A stretch of 64,000 bases of DNA from Flavipsychrobacter sp. (GTDB lineage Bacteria; Bacteroidota; Bacteroidia; Chitinophagales; Chitinophagaceae). Every line of letters starts with the position of its first letter. Within the stretch, counting starts at the first letter, position 1. The stretch spans positions 1 to 64,000 of the forward strand of contig JARLGY010000068.1 of the NCBI GenBank assembly GCA_031292525.1, read 5' to 3'. Positions 37,718-46,915 of this stretch are shown piece after piece. A program made the position numbers and the translations under genes. The notes under the pieces were generated by a model that did not search any database, was not told the DNA's origin, and saw nothing but the letters and a program-made list of their open reading frames with translations.

Positions 37718-38314
37718 ATGAAGCGCATTTTCGCACTAGTATTGCCCATGTTGCTGCTTTTGTCTTTTAATTCAATAGCAAAAAAAGGACGTACTCCACT
37801 AATGGCAACACATTTTGAAAGCCATAAATACCCGTTCGAGCTGCTTAAAGGCCAGAATTATGAAGGGTATGTTGTGTATAGAAAAGACACGGTACGTGGG
37901 CTGCTGCGTTTTAAAATGGGAGCTGTATGGATAGAAAATGGAATGTTTAATGCTGCCGGTAAGTATAAAATTAACGATAGGCACTTGCACGCTATAACAA
38001 TAAGCAATAGGGAAGGCACCATCATTAAGCTTGTTAAGTTTAAAAATTTCAATAATAAATTCTATAGGCTTGTACACGAGGGCAAAATGACTATGTACGA
38101 CCGTCACTTTGTATTCAGCAAAGAACCTAGGGAAGTAGATATAGAAAATATGGTAGTAACCTACGACGGTAACGTTAAGGAACTGAATGAAAAATGGGTA
38201 CTTGGTGCAAAAAAGAAACTGGTCGATGAGATCAACCAGGTTTATGGCACCAACATATCTCCTAAAGACTATAGCCACGATGAGTTGGTTAAGTATGCTA
38301 TGGATTTGCAGTAA
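37718..38314 (+). CDS. secreted protein of unknown function
   Basis: This 198-residue protein has a signal peptide (MKRIFALVLPMLLLLSF) ending near SIA. The mature part is basic and rich in Asn, Lys and His, with patterns such as FELLKGQNYEGYVVYRKDTV and KLVKFKNFNNKFYRLVHEG. It looks like a beta-rich fold. No family was recognised. A strong terminator follows at 38347-38370. Confidence 0.6.
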   Translation: MKRIFALVLPMLLLLSFNSIAKKGRTPLMATHFESHKYPFELLKGQNYEGYVVYRKDTVRGLLRFKMGAVWIENGMFNAAGKYKINDRHLHAITISNREGTIIKLVKFKNFNNKFYRLVHEGKMTMYDRHFVFSKEPREVDIENMVVTYDGNVKELNEKWVLGAKKKLVDEINQVYGTNISPKDYSHDELVKYAMDLQ

Positions 38315-38346
38315 TCACAGATAAATAGCCATAATATTTCATTTCG

Positions 38347-38370
38347 AAGCCCCTGCCTGTGCAGGGGCTT
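38347..38370 (+). terminator. intrinsic terminator
   Basis: AAGCCCCTGC (38347-38356) pairs perfectly with GCAGGGGCTT (38361-38370) around a CTGT loop. A short T-rich stretch follows. It lies 33 bases after the stop codon of the 37718 gene. Confidence 0.75.
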
Positions 38371-38452
38371 TATCATGTTTTGGAATTGACTATCTTCATT
38401 GCTTTAATTATTTGCGCTGTTCCCGGCAACAGCAATTAAAGTGTATTGTAAA

Positions 38453-39604
38453 ATGCGGATGCATGAAGTAAGTACGGCTGCCGATAAAAAGGCATTTTTA
38501 GACATGGCCGTTGGTTTATACAAAGGTGATCCAAATTATATCCGCCCGCTAGATAAGGATATTGAAGAGGTATTTGATCCGGAGAAAAATAAGTTCTTAA
38601 AAAAGGGAGCCTGCATCCGCTGGATATTGTTTGACGACAACAATAAGCCAATAGGTCGTATTGCTGCCTTTGTAAATAAGCAATATAAAGAGGAGCAACC
38701 AACTGGTGGAATCGGTTTTTTTGAGTGCATCAACGATCGGGAGGCAGCGCATTTTATGTTCGGTTATTGTAAAGATTGGCTGCAGCAACGTGGTATGGAG
38801 GCAATGGATGGTCCTATAAACTTCGGCGAACGCGATAAATGGTGGGGACTTGTAGTAGAAGGATTTGCAGAGCCACTTTATGGCATGAACTACAATCCGC
38901 CTTATTATAAAGACTTGTTTGAGTCTTACGGTTTCCAGGTGTTTTTTAACCAGGTTTGCTTTGCCGCGCCGCTCAATCATCATTTTTCTGATAAGTACTA
39001 TACCCGTCACAAGAAGTTGGCGGAAGACGGTAATTACAAGGCAGTTCATATTAAGAAAGACCAGCTGCCACGGTTCGCAAAAGACTTTGCTGCTATTTAT
39101 AATAAAGCATGGGCAAGTCATGGCGGGGGTAAAACGCTGGATGAACGCCAGGTAGTAAAAATGTTTGAGACCATGAAGCCGGTGATGGATGAACGAATAG
39201 TCTGGTTTACCTATTATAAAGACGAACCAATAGCTTTTTGGGTAAATCTGCCAGATCTGAACCAGTTCTTCAAATATATGAATGGCAAATTTGGGTTGCT
39301 GCAAAAACTGAAATTCTTATATCTGCAGCGCTTTGGTAAGTGCGATAGGATAGTAGGTATCGTATTTGGTATTATACCTGAATACCAGGGCAAGGGAGTA
39401 GATGCATTCATGATCATGGAAGCCGCAAAAGTCATACAGAATGAGCTTAGCTATACCCAGTTCGAAATGCAGTGGATTGGAGATTTTAATCCTAAGATGA
39501 TAAATGTGGCAGAAACACTGGATCCTGTACGCAGCCGTATTTTAAGCACCTATCGCTATTTGTTTGACAGGACCAAAGAATTCAAACGGCATAGGGTATT
39601 GTAG
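38453..39604 (+). CDS. GNAT-like acetyltransferase, conserved in Bacteroidota
   Basis: This 383-residue cytosolic protein has a GNAT-type acetyl-CoA pattern late in the chain (VFGIIPEYQGKGVDAFMIME near 310), and its first half looks like a second degenerate GNAT fold with PINFGERDKWWGLV near 125. I know this as a conserved hypothetical in the phylum, sometimes called a GNAT. The ATG at 38453 is used; a GTG at 38441 and an ATG at 38459 are possible. No substrate can be assigned. Confidence 0.75.
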   Translation: MRMHEVSTAADKKAFLDMAVGLYKGDPNYIRPLDKDIEEVFDPEKNKFLKKGACIRWILFDDNNKPIGRIAAFVNKQYKEEQPTGGIGFFECINDREAAHFMFGYCKDWLQQRGMEAMDGPINFGERDKWWGLVVEGFAEPLYGMNYNPPYYKDLFESYGFQVFFNQVCFAAPLNHHFSDKYYTRHKKLAEDGNYKAVHIKKDQLPRFAKDFAAIYNKAWASHGGGKTLDERQVVKMFETMKPVMDERIVWFTYYKDEPIAFWVNLPDLNQFFKYMNGKFGLLQKLKFLYLQRFGKCDRIVGIVFGIIPEYQGKGVDAFMIMEAAKVIQNELSYTQFEMQWIGDFNPKMINVAETLDPVRSRILSTYRYLFDRTKEFKRHRVL

Positions 39605-39608
39605 CATT

Positions 39609-40460
39609 TTAAGCTTGCATCCAACCCCATAATTTTACGCACTCCACAGCTTCCTTCACATCATGCACCCGCAATATGTTTGCACCCTGCTGCAAGGCTA
39701 TCATATGCAGTGCTGTGGTCCCATTGAGTGCATTGGCTGGCGATACTTTCAGTGGCTTGCAGACTATAGATTTCCGCGATATACCTGCTAGTATCGGCCG
39801 GCCCAATATGCGTAAAGTGTGCAGGCTTCTGAGCAATTGAAAATTATGCGCTGTTGTTTTTCCAAATCCAAAGCCGGGGTCTATGATCACATCTTGTATC
39901 CCATGTGCTTTGCAGTTATCGCATATGTTGTTCAGGTAGTTTTGTACCTCTATCACAGCATCAGTATATTGTGGGTTTTGCTGCATGGTTTCTGGCGTTC
40001 CCTGCATGTGCATGGCTATATATGGTACGTGTAGCTCGGCTACAGTTTTCAGCATTTCAGCATCAATATCCCCACTGCTCACATCGTTTATAATTGCTGC
40101 GCCAGCATCAACGGCCTCGCGGGCCACCTGGGCATGGTAGGTATCAACCGATAGCCAGGTATCCGGAAAGTGTTTGTGAATGGTCTCCACAACTTGAATC
40201 ACCCGCAGCAATTCTTCTTCAACTTCAATTATTGCAGAGCCAGGCTTCGTGCTTGCCCCGCCTATATCCAGTATTTTGGCCCCTTCGCCTATCATCTTTT
40301 CGGCATTCCTCAGCAGAGCATCCATATCACTGTCCTGCCCTTTATTGTAAAAACTATCGGGGGTCGCATTTAATATACCCATCACCACCGGGGTCGAAAG
40401 GTCTAAAAGCTGTCCTTTACTCTGCAAAAGAGTAGGTACTGTAAACAATTGATGCAACAT
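39609..40460 (-). CDS. folP: dihydropteroate synthase
   Basis: This 283-residue enzyme joins pABA to the pterin diphosphate in folate synthesis. Signatures are VMGILNATPDSFYNKG, KILDIGGASTKPGS and DPGFGFGKTTAHN. Ala and Gly residues in the substrate loops match usual enzymes, and I see no obvious sulfonamide-resistance change. The gene converges on the 38453 gene (four bases apart) and is divergent from the DUF1599 gene. Confidence 0.95.
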   Translation of the reverse strand: MLHQLFTVPTLLQSKGQLLDLSTPVVMGILNATPDSFYNKGQDSDMDALLRNAEKMIGEGAKILDIGGASTKPGSAIIEVEEELLRVIQVVETIHKHFPDTWLSVDTYHAQVAREAVDAGAAIINDVSSGDIDAEMLKTVAELHVPYIAMHMQGTPETMQQNPQYTDAVIEVQNYLNNICDNCKAHGIQDVIIDPGFGFGKTTAHNFQLLRSLHTLRILGRPILAGISRKSIVCKPLKVSPANALNGTTALHMIALQQGANILRVHDVKEAVECVKLWGWMQA

Positions 40461-40480
40461 ATTAATGTGTTCTGGAAAAT

Positions 40481-40488
40481 CAAAACTA
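40481..40488 (-). promoter_or_regulatory. -7 box (TAGTTTTG) before folP
   Basis: The minus strand reads TAGTTTTG, a full match to TAnnTTTG, 20 bases before the folP ATG. It shares an 80-base divergent intergenic region with the DUF1599 gene. Confidence 0.4.
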
Positions 40489-40515
40489 CGCTAACAAAAA
40501 ATCTAATCATAAATT

Positions 40516-40523
40516 TACGTTTG
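40516..40523 (+). promoter_or_regulatory. -7 box (TACGTTTG) before the DUF1599 gene
   Basis: A full TAnnTTTG match, 17 bases before the ATG at 40541. With the folP box it shows back-to-back promoters in the divergent gap. Confidence 0.4.
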
Positions 40524-40540
40524 TAAACAAGATCAACAGA

Positions 40541-41077
40541 ATGCCGGATACATTATCACAATACCGTGGAGTAGTAAACCAATGCAAGGAATTATATGTA
40601 AAAAAAGCGCAAGACTATGGTACATCATGGCGCGTATTACGGCCGGTTTCTATAGTCGATCAGCTATATATAAAAGCATGGCGCATTAGGCAGATACAGG
40701 AGTCCGGCAACCAAAAAATAGCCGACAGTATCGAAAGTGAGTTCATTGGCATCGTAAACTACGGCATAATTGCCTTGATACAGGCTGCTCTGCCTGCCGA
40801 TGCTGAGATAGAACTCAGTGGTGCAGAAGCTAAAGCTCTATACGAAACCTATGCATTAGAGATAGAAAACCTGATGCTGCAAAAAAACCATGACTATGGT
40901 GAGGCATGGCGCGCTATGTCACAGCAATCGTTTGTCGATCTCATACTGGTAAAACTGCTGCGCATCAGGCAGATACTCGCAAACGATGGCAAAACAATAG
41001 TATCAGAAGGCATGGACGCCAATTTTATAGATATTGTTAATTATGCAATTTTCGCCCTCATCAAAATGCACGAATAA
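40541..41077 (+). CDS. DUF1599 protein with an internal duplication
   Basis: This 178-residue soluble protein matches DUF1599. Two halves are clearly related: KAQDYGTSWRVLRPVSIVDQ with ESEFIGIVNYGIIALI, and KNHDYGEAWRAMSQQSFVDL with DANFIDIVNYAIFALI. Each half ends in an IVNY.I.ALI helix. The pattern resembles nucleotide-binding MazG-like helices, but I cannot assign an activity. It precedes the BT_3928-type gene by 58 bases. Confidence 0.85.
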   Translation: MPDTLSQYRGVVNQCKELYVKKAQDYGTSWRVLRPVSIVDQLYIKAWRIRQIQESGNQKIADSIESEFIGIVNYGIIALIQAALPADAEIELSGAEAKALYETYALEIENLMLQKNHDYGEAWRAMSQQSFVDLILVKLLRIRQILANDGKTIVSEGMDANFIDIVNYAIFALIKMHE

Positions 41078-41135
41078 TAATCGCTTATCATTATTTTTAC
41101 CTTACTAACAATAACTGTACAACCTTTCTCTGATT

Positions 41136-42248
41136 ATGAAGTATTTTATCTGGTTCCTTAGGATCGTAGTTGGGGTCTTATTTATCTTCTCTGGCCTTGT
41201 AAAGGCTAACGACCCGCTTGGACTCACCTACAAGATGGATGAGATCTTTGATATCTGGCACATGTCCTTCATGGCGCCATATACACTCTATTTTTCTATT
41301 GCAATGATAGCTTTCGAGATCATTGCCGGTGTAGCGCTGCTTATTGGCTATGCATTTAGGCTATTGTCTTTCTTACTGTTATTGCTCAACCTGTTTTATA
41401 CTTTTCTCACTGCTTACGCCCTATTCTCAGGCAATATAAAGGAGTGTGGTTGCTTCGGCGATTGCTTCAAAATAAGCAACGAGGCTACGTTTGGTAAAGA
41501 TGTTGTACTGCTTATTATGTCAGTAATATTGTTTGCCTATCGTTCCCGTGTGGCACCGTTGTTCAGCAGGTATGTTACTACCGCTTTAATGATACTTACC
41601 GTATTCTTTAGCTTTTTCATTCAATGGTATATGCTGGAGCATTTGCCATTCTACGATTGCCTGGCTTACAAACCTGGTAACAACTTGTTTGAAAAAATGC
41701 AACCTGCGCCAGATGCCACGCCAGACGTTTACGAAACCACATTCATTTATGAGAAGGGTGGTGTAAAAAAAGAATTTAATAGTACCAACTATCCATGGCA
41801 GGACAGTACCTGGAAGTTTGTGGACAAAAAAGATAAACTGATAAAAGCAGGTACAGGCCAGCCCGCCATTCCACACGATTTTGCAATCCTCGACTCCGAT
41901 CAGAAAGATCATACTGAAGAGATACTCAAAACAAAAGGCTACCAGTGCTTCTTCTTCCTGCGTCGTACAGAAGACGCCCGTACCGATAATATGGAAACAC
42001 TGAGAGGTCTTATCGCCCAGGCTAAACAGGCGCACATACCATTCTACTTCTTATGCTCTACTGACTATGAGAGTGGCAAAGCATTTGCCAGCAAATGGGG
42101 GCTTGATATACCTCCATATATTATGGACGTAACCATCAGCAAAACTGTGATGAGGTCCAACCCCGGCCTAATGTTGTTGAAAGACGGTACAGTAGTGCAT
42201 AAATGGAGTTATCGCGACTATCCTAAAACATTGCCGGTAGCGCAATAA
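41136..42248 (+). CDS. DoxX-like membrane protein, BT_3928 type
   Basis: This 370-residue protein has four helices of the DoxX type in its first half (LRIVVGVLFIFSGLVKANDP onward) with a CGCFGDCFKIS cysteine cluster near residue 105, then a second helix group near 145-165. The last 120 residues look like a thioredoxin fold without a CxxC motif. In Bacteroidetes it is found beside DUF1599 and folP. Its stop overlaps the next ATG by one base (TAATG), so the two are translationally coupled. Confidence 0.85.
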   Translation: MKYFIWFLRIVVGVLFIFSGLVKANDPLGLTYKMDEIFDIWHMSFMAPYTLYFSIAMIAFEIIAGVALLIGYAFRLLSFLLLLLNLFYTFLTAYALFSGNIKECGCFGDCFKISNEATFGKDVVLLIMSVILFAYRSRVAPLFSRYVTTALMILTVFFSFFIQWYMLEHLPFYDCLAYKPGNNLFEKMQPAPDATPDVYETTFIYEKGGVKKEFNSTNYPWQDSTWKFVDKKDKLIKAGTGQPAIPHDFAILDSDQKDHTEEILKTKGYQCFFFLRRTEDARTDNMETLRGLIAQAKQAHIPFYFLCSTDYESGKAFASKWGLDIPPYIMDVTISKTVMRSNPGLMLLKDGTVVHKWSYRDYPKTLPVAQ

Positions 42249-43306
42249 TGGTTACTTACCTGGCAAAACGTATAAGATATAGCCTGCTGGTATTGCTGGG
42301 TGTGGTTACTGTGGTTTTCTTTCTGTTCAATGTGTTGCCTGCCGATCCGGTACGGCTCACCATGGGGCAGCGCACTGATTTTAAGACTGCCCAAAACATA
42401 CAGCACGATCTGGGATTGGATAAGCCTTTATGGACCAGGTACGCCCTCTTCCTCAACGATCTGTCGCCAATTGCCGTGCACGAGCGTAGCGATGCTGCAA
42501 AGCAGATGTATGGTTATATTCAATTGTTTCCTGTTTCAGGTAAATATGCGCTTACCCTGCAATGGCCTTACCTGGGCCGCTCTTACAGAACCCGCCGGGA
42601 GGTGACAAGTGTATTAGGCGAGGCGCTGCCCGGCACTATGCTGCTGGCGCTGGCCGCCATGGTGTTTGCTACAATAGCAGGTATAGCCCTGGGTATTGTA
42701 GCTGCACTCAATAAAGGTAAAATAGCCGATACCATTGCCCTTACAGCAAGTGTGGTAGGTATATCAATGCCCTCTTTTTTTGCAGGCTTGCTCATTGCCT
42801 ATATTTTCGGGTACCTGTTGCATAGTGTTACAGGGTTAAACATGACCGGTAGCCTCTGGGACTACGATGCTTTTACGGGGCGCCACTTGGCCGTCCGAAA
42901 CATGATACTACCTGCTTTGGCGCTCGGCATACGGCCGCTTGCCATTATCACCCAGCTTACACGCAGCGCCTTGCTCGATGTCTTGCAGCAAGACTACATA
43001 CGCACTGCCTATGCTAAAGGTCTGCCCAAGTACAAAGTGGTATTGCGGCATGCGCTGCCCAATGCCCTAAATCCCGTGATAACTGCGGTTACCGGGTGGC
43101 TGGCAGAGTTGCTGGCTGGCGCTTTTTTCATTGAGTATATTTTTGGTTGGAAGGGCATTGGCAAGATCACTGTAGATGCATTGGATAAGTTTGATTTCCC
43201 CTTAGTGATGGGGGCAGTATTACTTACTGCTTTTATATTTATAGTCATAAACCTGCTTACAGATATGCTCTATGGTATGCTCGATCCTCGGGTACGCCTG
43301 TATTAG
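42248..43306 (+). CDS. OppB/DppB-type ABC transporter permease
   Basis: This 352-residue inner-membrane permease has six helices and a large periplasmic loop after the first helix (about 35-110). The EAA loop reads DYIRTAYAKGLPKYKVVLRH near 245, and FIEYIFGWKGIG is the family end motif. Its start overlaps the upstream stop. No second permease, ATPase or substrate-binding gene is next to it; metF follows after 70 bases. Partners must be elsewhere, or the protein works in an unusual pairing. Confidence 0.9.
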   Translation: MVTYLAKRIRYSLLVLLGVVTVVFFLFNVLPADPVRLTMGQRTDFKTAQNIQHDLGLDKPLWTRYALFLNDLSPIAVHERSDAAKQMYGYIQLFPVSGKYALTLQWPYLGRSYRTRREVTSVLGEALPGTMLLALAAMVFATIAGIALGIVAALNKGKIADTIALTASVVGISMPSFFAGLLIAYIFGYLLHSVTGLNMTGSLWDYDAFTGRHLAVRNMILPALALGIRPLAIITQLTRSALLDVLQQDYIRTAYAKGLPKYKVVLRHALPNALNPVITAVTGWLAELLAGAFFIEYIFGWKGIGKITVDALDKFDFPLVMGAVLLTAFIFIVINLLTDMLYGMLDPRVRLY

Positions 43307-43352
43307 CGGTTCAATAACACAATAAAAGTAAGCGCGATAATAATAATGTATC

Positions 43353-43360
43353 TATTTTTG
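43353..43360 (+). promoter_or_regulatory. -7 box (TATTTTTG) before metF
   Basis: A full TAnnTTTG match, 16 bases before the metF ATG. It suggests metF is transcribed separately from the upstream permease gene. No riboswitch-like structure was seen in the 70-base gap. Confidence 0.4.
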
Positions 43361-43376
43361 CAATTCTGAAATTTTT

Positions 43377-44330
43377 ATGAAAGTAACCGAACAATTAGCT
43401 AACGCTACAGATACAATTATATCGCTCGAAATACTACCGCCTACAAAAGGTAAAAGCATAGAGTCTATATATCAGGGCCTGGATCCATTAATGGAGTTCA
43501 AACCTTCTTTTGTGAATGTAACGTATCATCGTGCAGAACAGATATACAAAAAGCGTGAAGATGGCAATTTTGAACGGGTAGAGATACGCAAGCGTCCGGG
43601 CACTGTGGGCATTTGCGCGGCTATTATGAACAAGTATAAGGTAGAGGCTATACCACACCTTATATGTGGAGGCTTTACCAAAGAAGAGACAGAGAATGCC
43701 CTTATTGATCTGCACTTCCTGGGTGTAAACAATGTACTTGCCTTAAGAGGTGATGCAGCGTCAAACGAAAAGTTCTTCAGCGCTCATCCTCATGGCCACC
43801 GTTATGCTGAAGATCTGGTAAAACAGATCATTAGCCTCAACAAAGGCAAGTACATGGAAGACGATATTATAGACGGTGTAAAGACCAACTTTTGCATAGG
43901 TGTTGCTGGTTATCCCGAAAAACATTTTGAGGCGCCCAACCTGGATACCGATATTGAATATCTGAAACGTAAAATAGAGTTTGGTGCAGACTATGTCACC
44001 ACACAGATGTTCTTCAATAACGATCATTTTTATAACTACGTTCAACGCTGTAAAGAGCATGGCATGAATGCACCCATTATACCGGGCCTGAAGCCGCTTA
44101 CGGGTAAACGCCAGCTCAATGTGATACCAAGCATCTTTAATGTAGAAGTACCCGTAGAGCTATACAAAGCGATAATGGACGCTAAAACAGAAGCAGATAG
44201 CGACCAGGTAGGTACAGAGTGGCTCCTGTACCAGTGCCGCGAATTACTCAAAAACAAAGTGCCGATGCTGCACTTTTATACTTTGGGCAAACCAAAGGTG
44301 ATCTATAATGTATTAAAGCAGTTATTATAG
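43377..44330 (+). CDS. metF: methylenetetrahydrofolate reductase
   Basis: This 317-residue FAD enzyme reduces 5,10-methylene-THF to 5-methyl-THF for methionine synthesis. Signatures are SLEILPPTKGKSIE, FVNVTYHRA, VEAIPHLICGGFTKEE and GADYVTTQMFFNNDHFYNYV. The length is usual. It depends on folate, whose synthesis gene folP lies 3 kb upstream on the other strand. Confidence 0.95.
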   Translation: MKVTEQLANATDTIISLEILPPTKGKSIESIYQGLDPLMEFKPSFVNVTYHRAEQIYKKREDGNFERVEIRKRPGTVGICAAIMNKYKVEAIPHLICGGFTKEETENALIDLHFLGVNNVLALRGDAASNEKFFSAHPHGHRYAEDLVKQIISLNKGKYMEDDIIDGVKTNFCIGVAGYPEKHFEAPNLDTDIEYLKRKIEFGADYVTTQMFFNNDHFYNYVQRCKEHGMNAPIIPGLKPLTGKRQLNVIPSIFNVEVPVELYKAIMDAKTEADSDQVGTEWLLYQCRELLKNKVPMLHFYTLGKPKVIYNVLKQLL

Positions 44331-44379
44331 AAAGATAACATGCTGTTTTAGCAATAGCTATTACGCATGCAAACGGTGG

Positions 44380-46329
44380 CTACCAATGTTCCAGTTTTAT
44401 AGTGTTCGCTTTATCATTTCCTATCATCAGGAAATAGAAGCCTGCTGCAAGATTATCACCGGGAACGATGATGGTCCCATTGTTGCTGTGGCCTTGCCAT
44501 AGCATCTTACCTCTTGCATCAATAATTGCGAGGCTCGTATTAGGGGCAACGTTTTGCACCTGCCATGTTCCTTTCGATGGGTTGGGAAATACCTTTACAT
44601 TATTTACAGCCAGTTGTGCTACCGACAAGTATCTTAAGGTAGTGTCTTGCCTCGCCGCCGCCAACAGTTTACATATCGTCCACGCATTGGGGTTCAGGTA
44701 CACTGTAGCCATGGTCGGCGCCCAGTTGAAGGTATATACTTGTGTATCGGCATTGTTGTATATTTTCACTGTCGTATCTGCAGTAGTGGAGTGTAGCTGT
44801 AATTCCAGTGGGGTGCTGAAAGTAGTATCATAACTGGAGCAGGAGCGCGCCTGCACTAGTTTTACTATAACGGTAGAACCATACTGGTCCCACGTCATTC
44901 TATATTCCGGGTAGCCTTTACCATAAACCCATTCATGGAAAAAAGTATCTAGGCTGAAGCCATAAACATTCTCCATGGCAGCTTTCAGGTCGGCAGTTTT
45001 CGCATTGCCAAGGCCGAAGGCAGACTGGTAGTTCCTCAGCCCCTGGAAAAAAAGACTATCTGTTGGCGCAAGATAACGCAGCATAGTTACAACACCCTGC
45101 CCTTTTGCATATACTGTAATAGGGTCAAACAAGGTATTGGGGCCCGATGTGTCTGTTACATATAGCTCACCACAAGCTTTGTTGAGTGCCTGGGTAAGGT
45201 AGGTTTTTCTATGTGCCAGCCCAGCCGCTGCGCCCCAAAAGTGTGTAAGGAACATTTGTTCTGAAAATGTCGCAAATCCCTCGCTCAGCCACACGTCACC
45301 CCAGTCGGCATATGATACATGGTCGCCAAACCACTGGTGGCATAGTTCATGGGCTATAATGTAAGTATTGGGCACACCTATGGTCGTCATGGTCTGGTGT
45401 TCCATACCGCCCGGTAGCGTTGTATAGCATACTCCATATTTTTCTTTCCAGAAGGGGTAACGTCCAAAGAGCGAACCATAGTAATTGATGATCTGGTCTA
45501 GGCTGTCGAAATTGGATTTATAAGCCGGGTAAAAAGTTGTTGTGTCCAAAAAGAAATTCTGTATCAGCATAGAGTCTGTGCTGCCGGTGAAGTGCATGTA
45601 GTGTTTGTCTTGTACATACGGCGCTACAGCCATAGATATAAGATAGTAGGTAATGGCATAGTGTGTTTGCCAGTGAAAGGTTGCATACCCGGGGGCAGAT
45701 GTGGTATCCACACTCAGCAGCACACCATTGCTGCCATCCTGCTCGCCGCGGGGTACGGTCACATACATATCCACAGAATCTATCTTGTCGTTTATGTCCT
45801 GCTTGGTAGGCCACCAGTTAAGCGCTACCCACGGGTCGCTCACGGTAAACAGCATTTTTGATCCGTGCGATGAAGTATCCTGTGTAACACCATTAAAGAA
45901 CTGGACACCGCTTGACAATGGTGTGCCATGATAATATACTTCTGCGGTGAACAATGTTCCGGAGGAAAGTGACACCGGTAGCGTAATGGTCCTCACCTGC
46001 CCTGCTGTGGTAACTACGGGCAAAACCATGCCATTTACTTTTGCTGAGTCTATGTGCATGCACGTGTCCAGTTCAAAAACATAACTGCTCAAGGAAGGAA
46101 CTACCACCTGCGCAGTAGTAGCCACATCACCTATGATGTATGTGGAACTATCAGTAACATGCATGTGAAACACAATATGCTTCATATCATAATTCTCCTC
46201 GCTCGGATCAGATGTTGTAGTACGTGCTTGTGCCCCACGTACATCTCCATACTTGCAGAAGCTACCCGCCTGCGCACCCACAGAAAAGACTAATAATAAA
46301 ACACATAAAAACACTTTCCTGTAGCTCAT
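44380..46329 (-). CDS. T9SS-exported M1-family aminopeptidase
   Basis: This 649-residue protein has a signal peptide (ends near GAQAG) and an M1 peptidase core. The zinc site is HELCH (H327, E328, H331) with the third ligand E350 in LSEGFATF. The exopeptidase motif reads GGMEH at 308-312 instead of the common GAMEN. The C-terminal 75 residues are a T9SS sorting domain: VKVFPNPSKGTWQV and GFYFLMIGND. The enzyme is therefore secreted or surface bound. It is convergent with metF. Confidence 0.92.
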   Translation of the reverse strand: MSYRKVFLCVLLLVFSVGAQAGSFCKYGDVRGAQARTTTSDPSEENYDMKHIVFHMHVTDSSTYIIGDVATTAQVVVPSLSSYVFELDTCMHIDSAKVNGMVLPVVTTAGQVRTITLPVSLSSGTLFTAEVYYHGTPLSSGVQFFNGVTQDTSSHGSKMLFTVSDPWVALNWWPTKQDINDKIDSVDMYVTVPRGEQDGSNGVLLSVDTTSAPGYATFHWQTHYAITYYLISMAVAPYVQDKHYMHFTGSTDSMLIQNFFLDTTTFYPAYKSNFDSLDQIINYYGSLFGRYPFWKEKYGVCYTTLPGGMEHQTMTTIGVPNTYIIAHELCHQWFGDHVSYADWGDVWLSEGFATFSEQMFLTHFWGAAAGLAHRKTYLTQALNKACGELYVTDTSGPNTLFDPITVYAKGQGVVTMLRYLAPTDSLFFQGLRNYQSAFGLGNAKTADLKAAMENVYGFSLDTFFHEWVYGKGYPEYRMTWDQYGSTVIVKLVQARSCSSYDTTFSTPLELQLHSTTADTTVKIYNNADTQVYTFNWAPTMATVYLNPNAWTICKLLAAARQDTTLRYLSVAQLAVNNVKVFPNPSKGTWQVQNVAPNTSLAIIDARGKMLWQGHSNNGTIIVPGDNLAAGFYFLMIGNDKANTIKLEHW

Positions 46330-46490
46330 CTTTTGATGTTTTTATTTTAGGTATATACAAGGTATCGCAGCCTGCAGTATATCGATCAATGAAAGCAAGT
46401 TAATATAAAAACAAGGGTGTTCAAATTTTTGGGAAGAAGGTCTATTTTAAAGAGGTCTTATAGATATCCATTTTTGGACTTTGTGTATTT

Positions 46491-46763
46491 CTATTTGTTG
46501 AAAAGCGCGTGAAGGGAAAATGCTGGAATGAGAAATGACAGCAGTGCAATTACGCCCCAAAAGTTTCGCATCTGCGTTGATTTTTTATCGAATTGTTCAA
46601 TTATAGAATTGACTCTGGCTACTGAATAGTATTTAAAAAATACGAAACAGAAGATTAAAAACAGGGACACAAGGTATAATGAGAAATTAGTTCCGGCTAG
46701 TAATATTAAATCAAAGCCGGATACTTTTTTCAAAATACCTATACATAGAAAGAAAAGAAGCAC
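46491..46763 (-). CDS. possible small membrane protein
   Basis: A 90-residue frame starting with GTG has two hydrophobic helices (LFFLCIGILKK to LVSLFLIFCFVFFKYY, and WGVIALLSFLIPAFSL) split by a charged stretch. A stop codon in frame lies 39 bases upstream and no ATG start is available. No family was recognised. The upstream region to 46915 has no promoter box I can see, so it could also be non-coding. Confidence 0.35.
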   Translation of the reverse strand: MLLFFLCIGILKKVSGFDLILLAGTNFSLYLVSLFLIFCFVFFKYYSVARVNSIIEQFDKKSTQMRNFWGVIALLSFLIPAFSLHALFNK

Positions 46764-46915
46764 CTGGCACGTATAAGTGAAAAAGCCTGCCCTTAACCCT
46801 TAAATAAGAGGTGTCTTTTTTAAAACCAGAATAAACCATATAGGCACTTGCCAATATATTGCCGTAGTACATTGTTTAAATTAATAGGGTGCGTTAAAAT
46901 TATTAATGTGCGTGT

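Noticed and set aside
43307-43376. Riboswitch before metF
   Set aside because: The 70-base gap has no conserved SAM or cobalamin-type structure that I can see, and a -7 box lies inside it.
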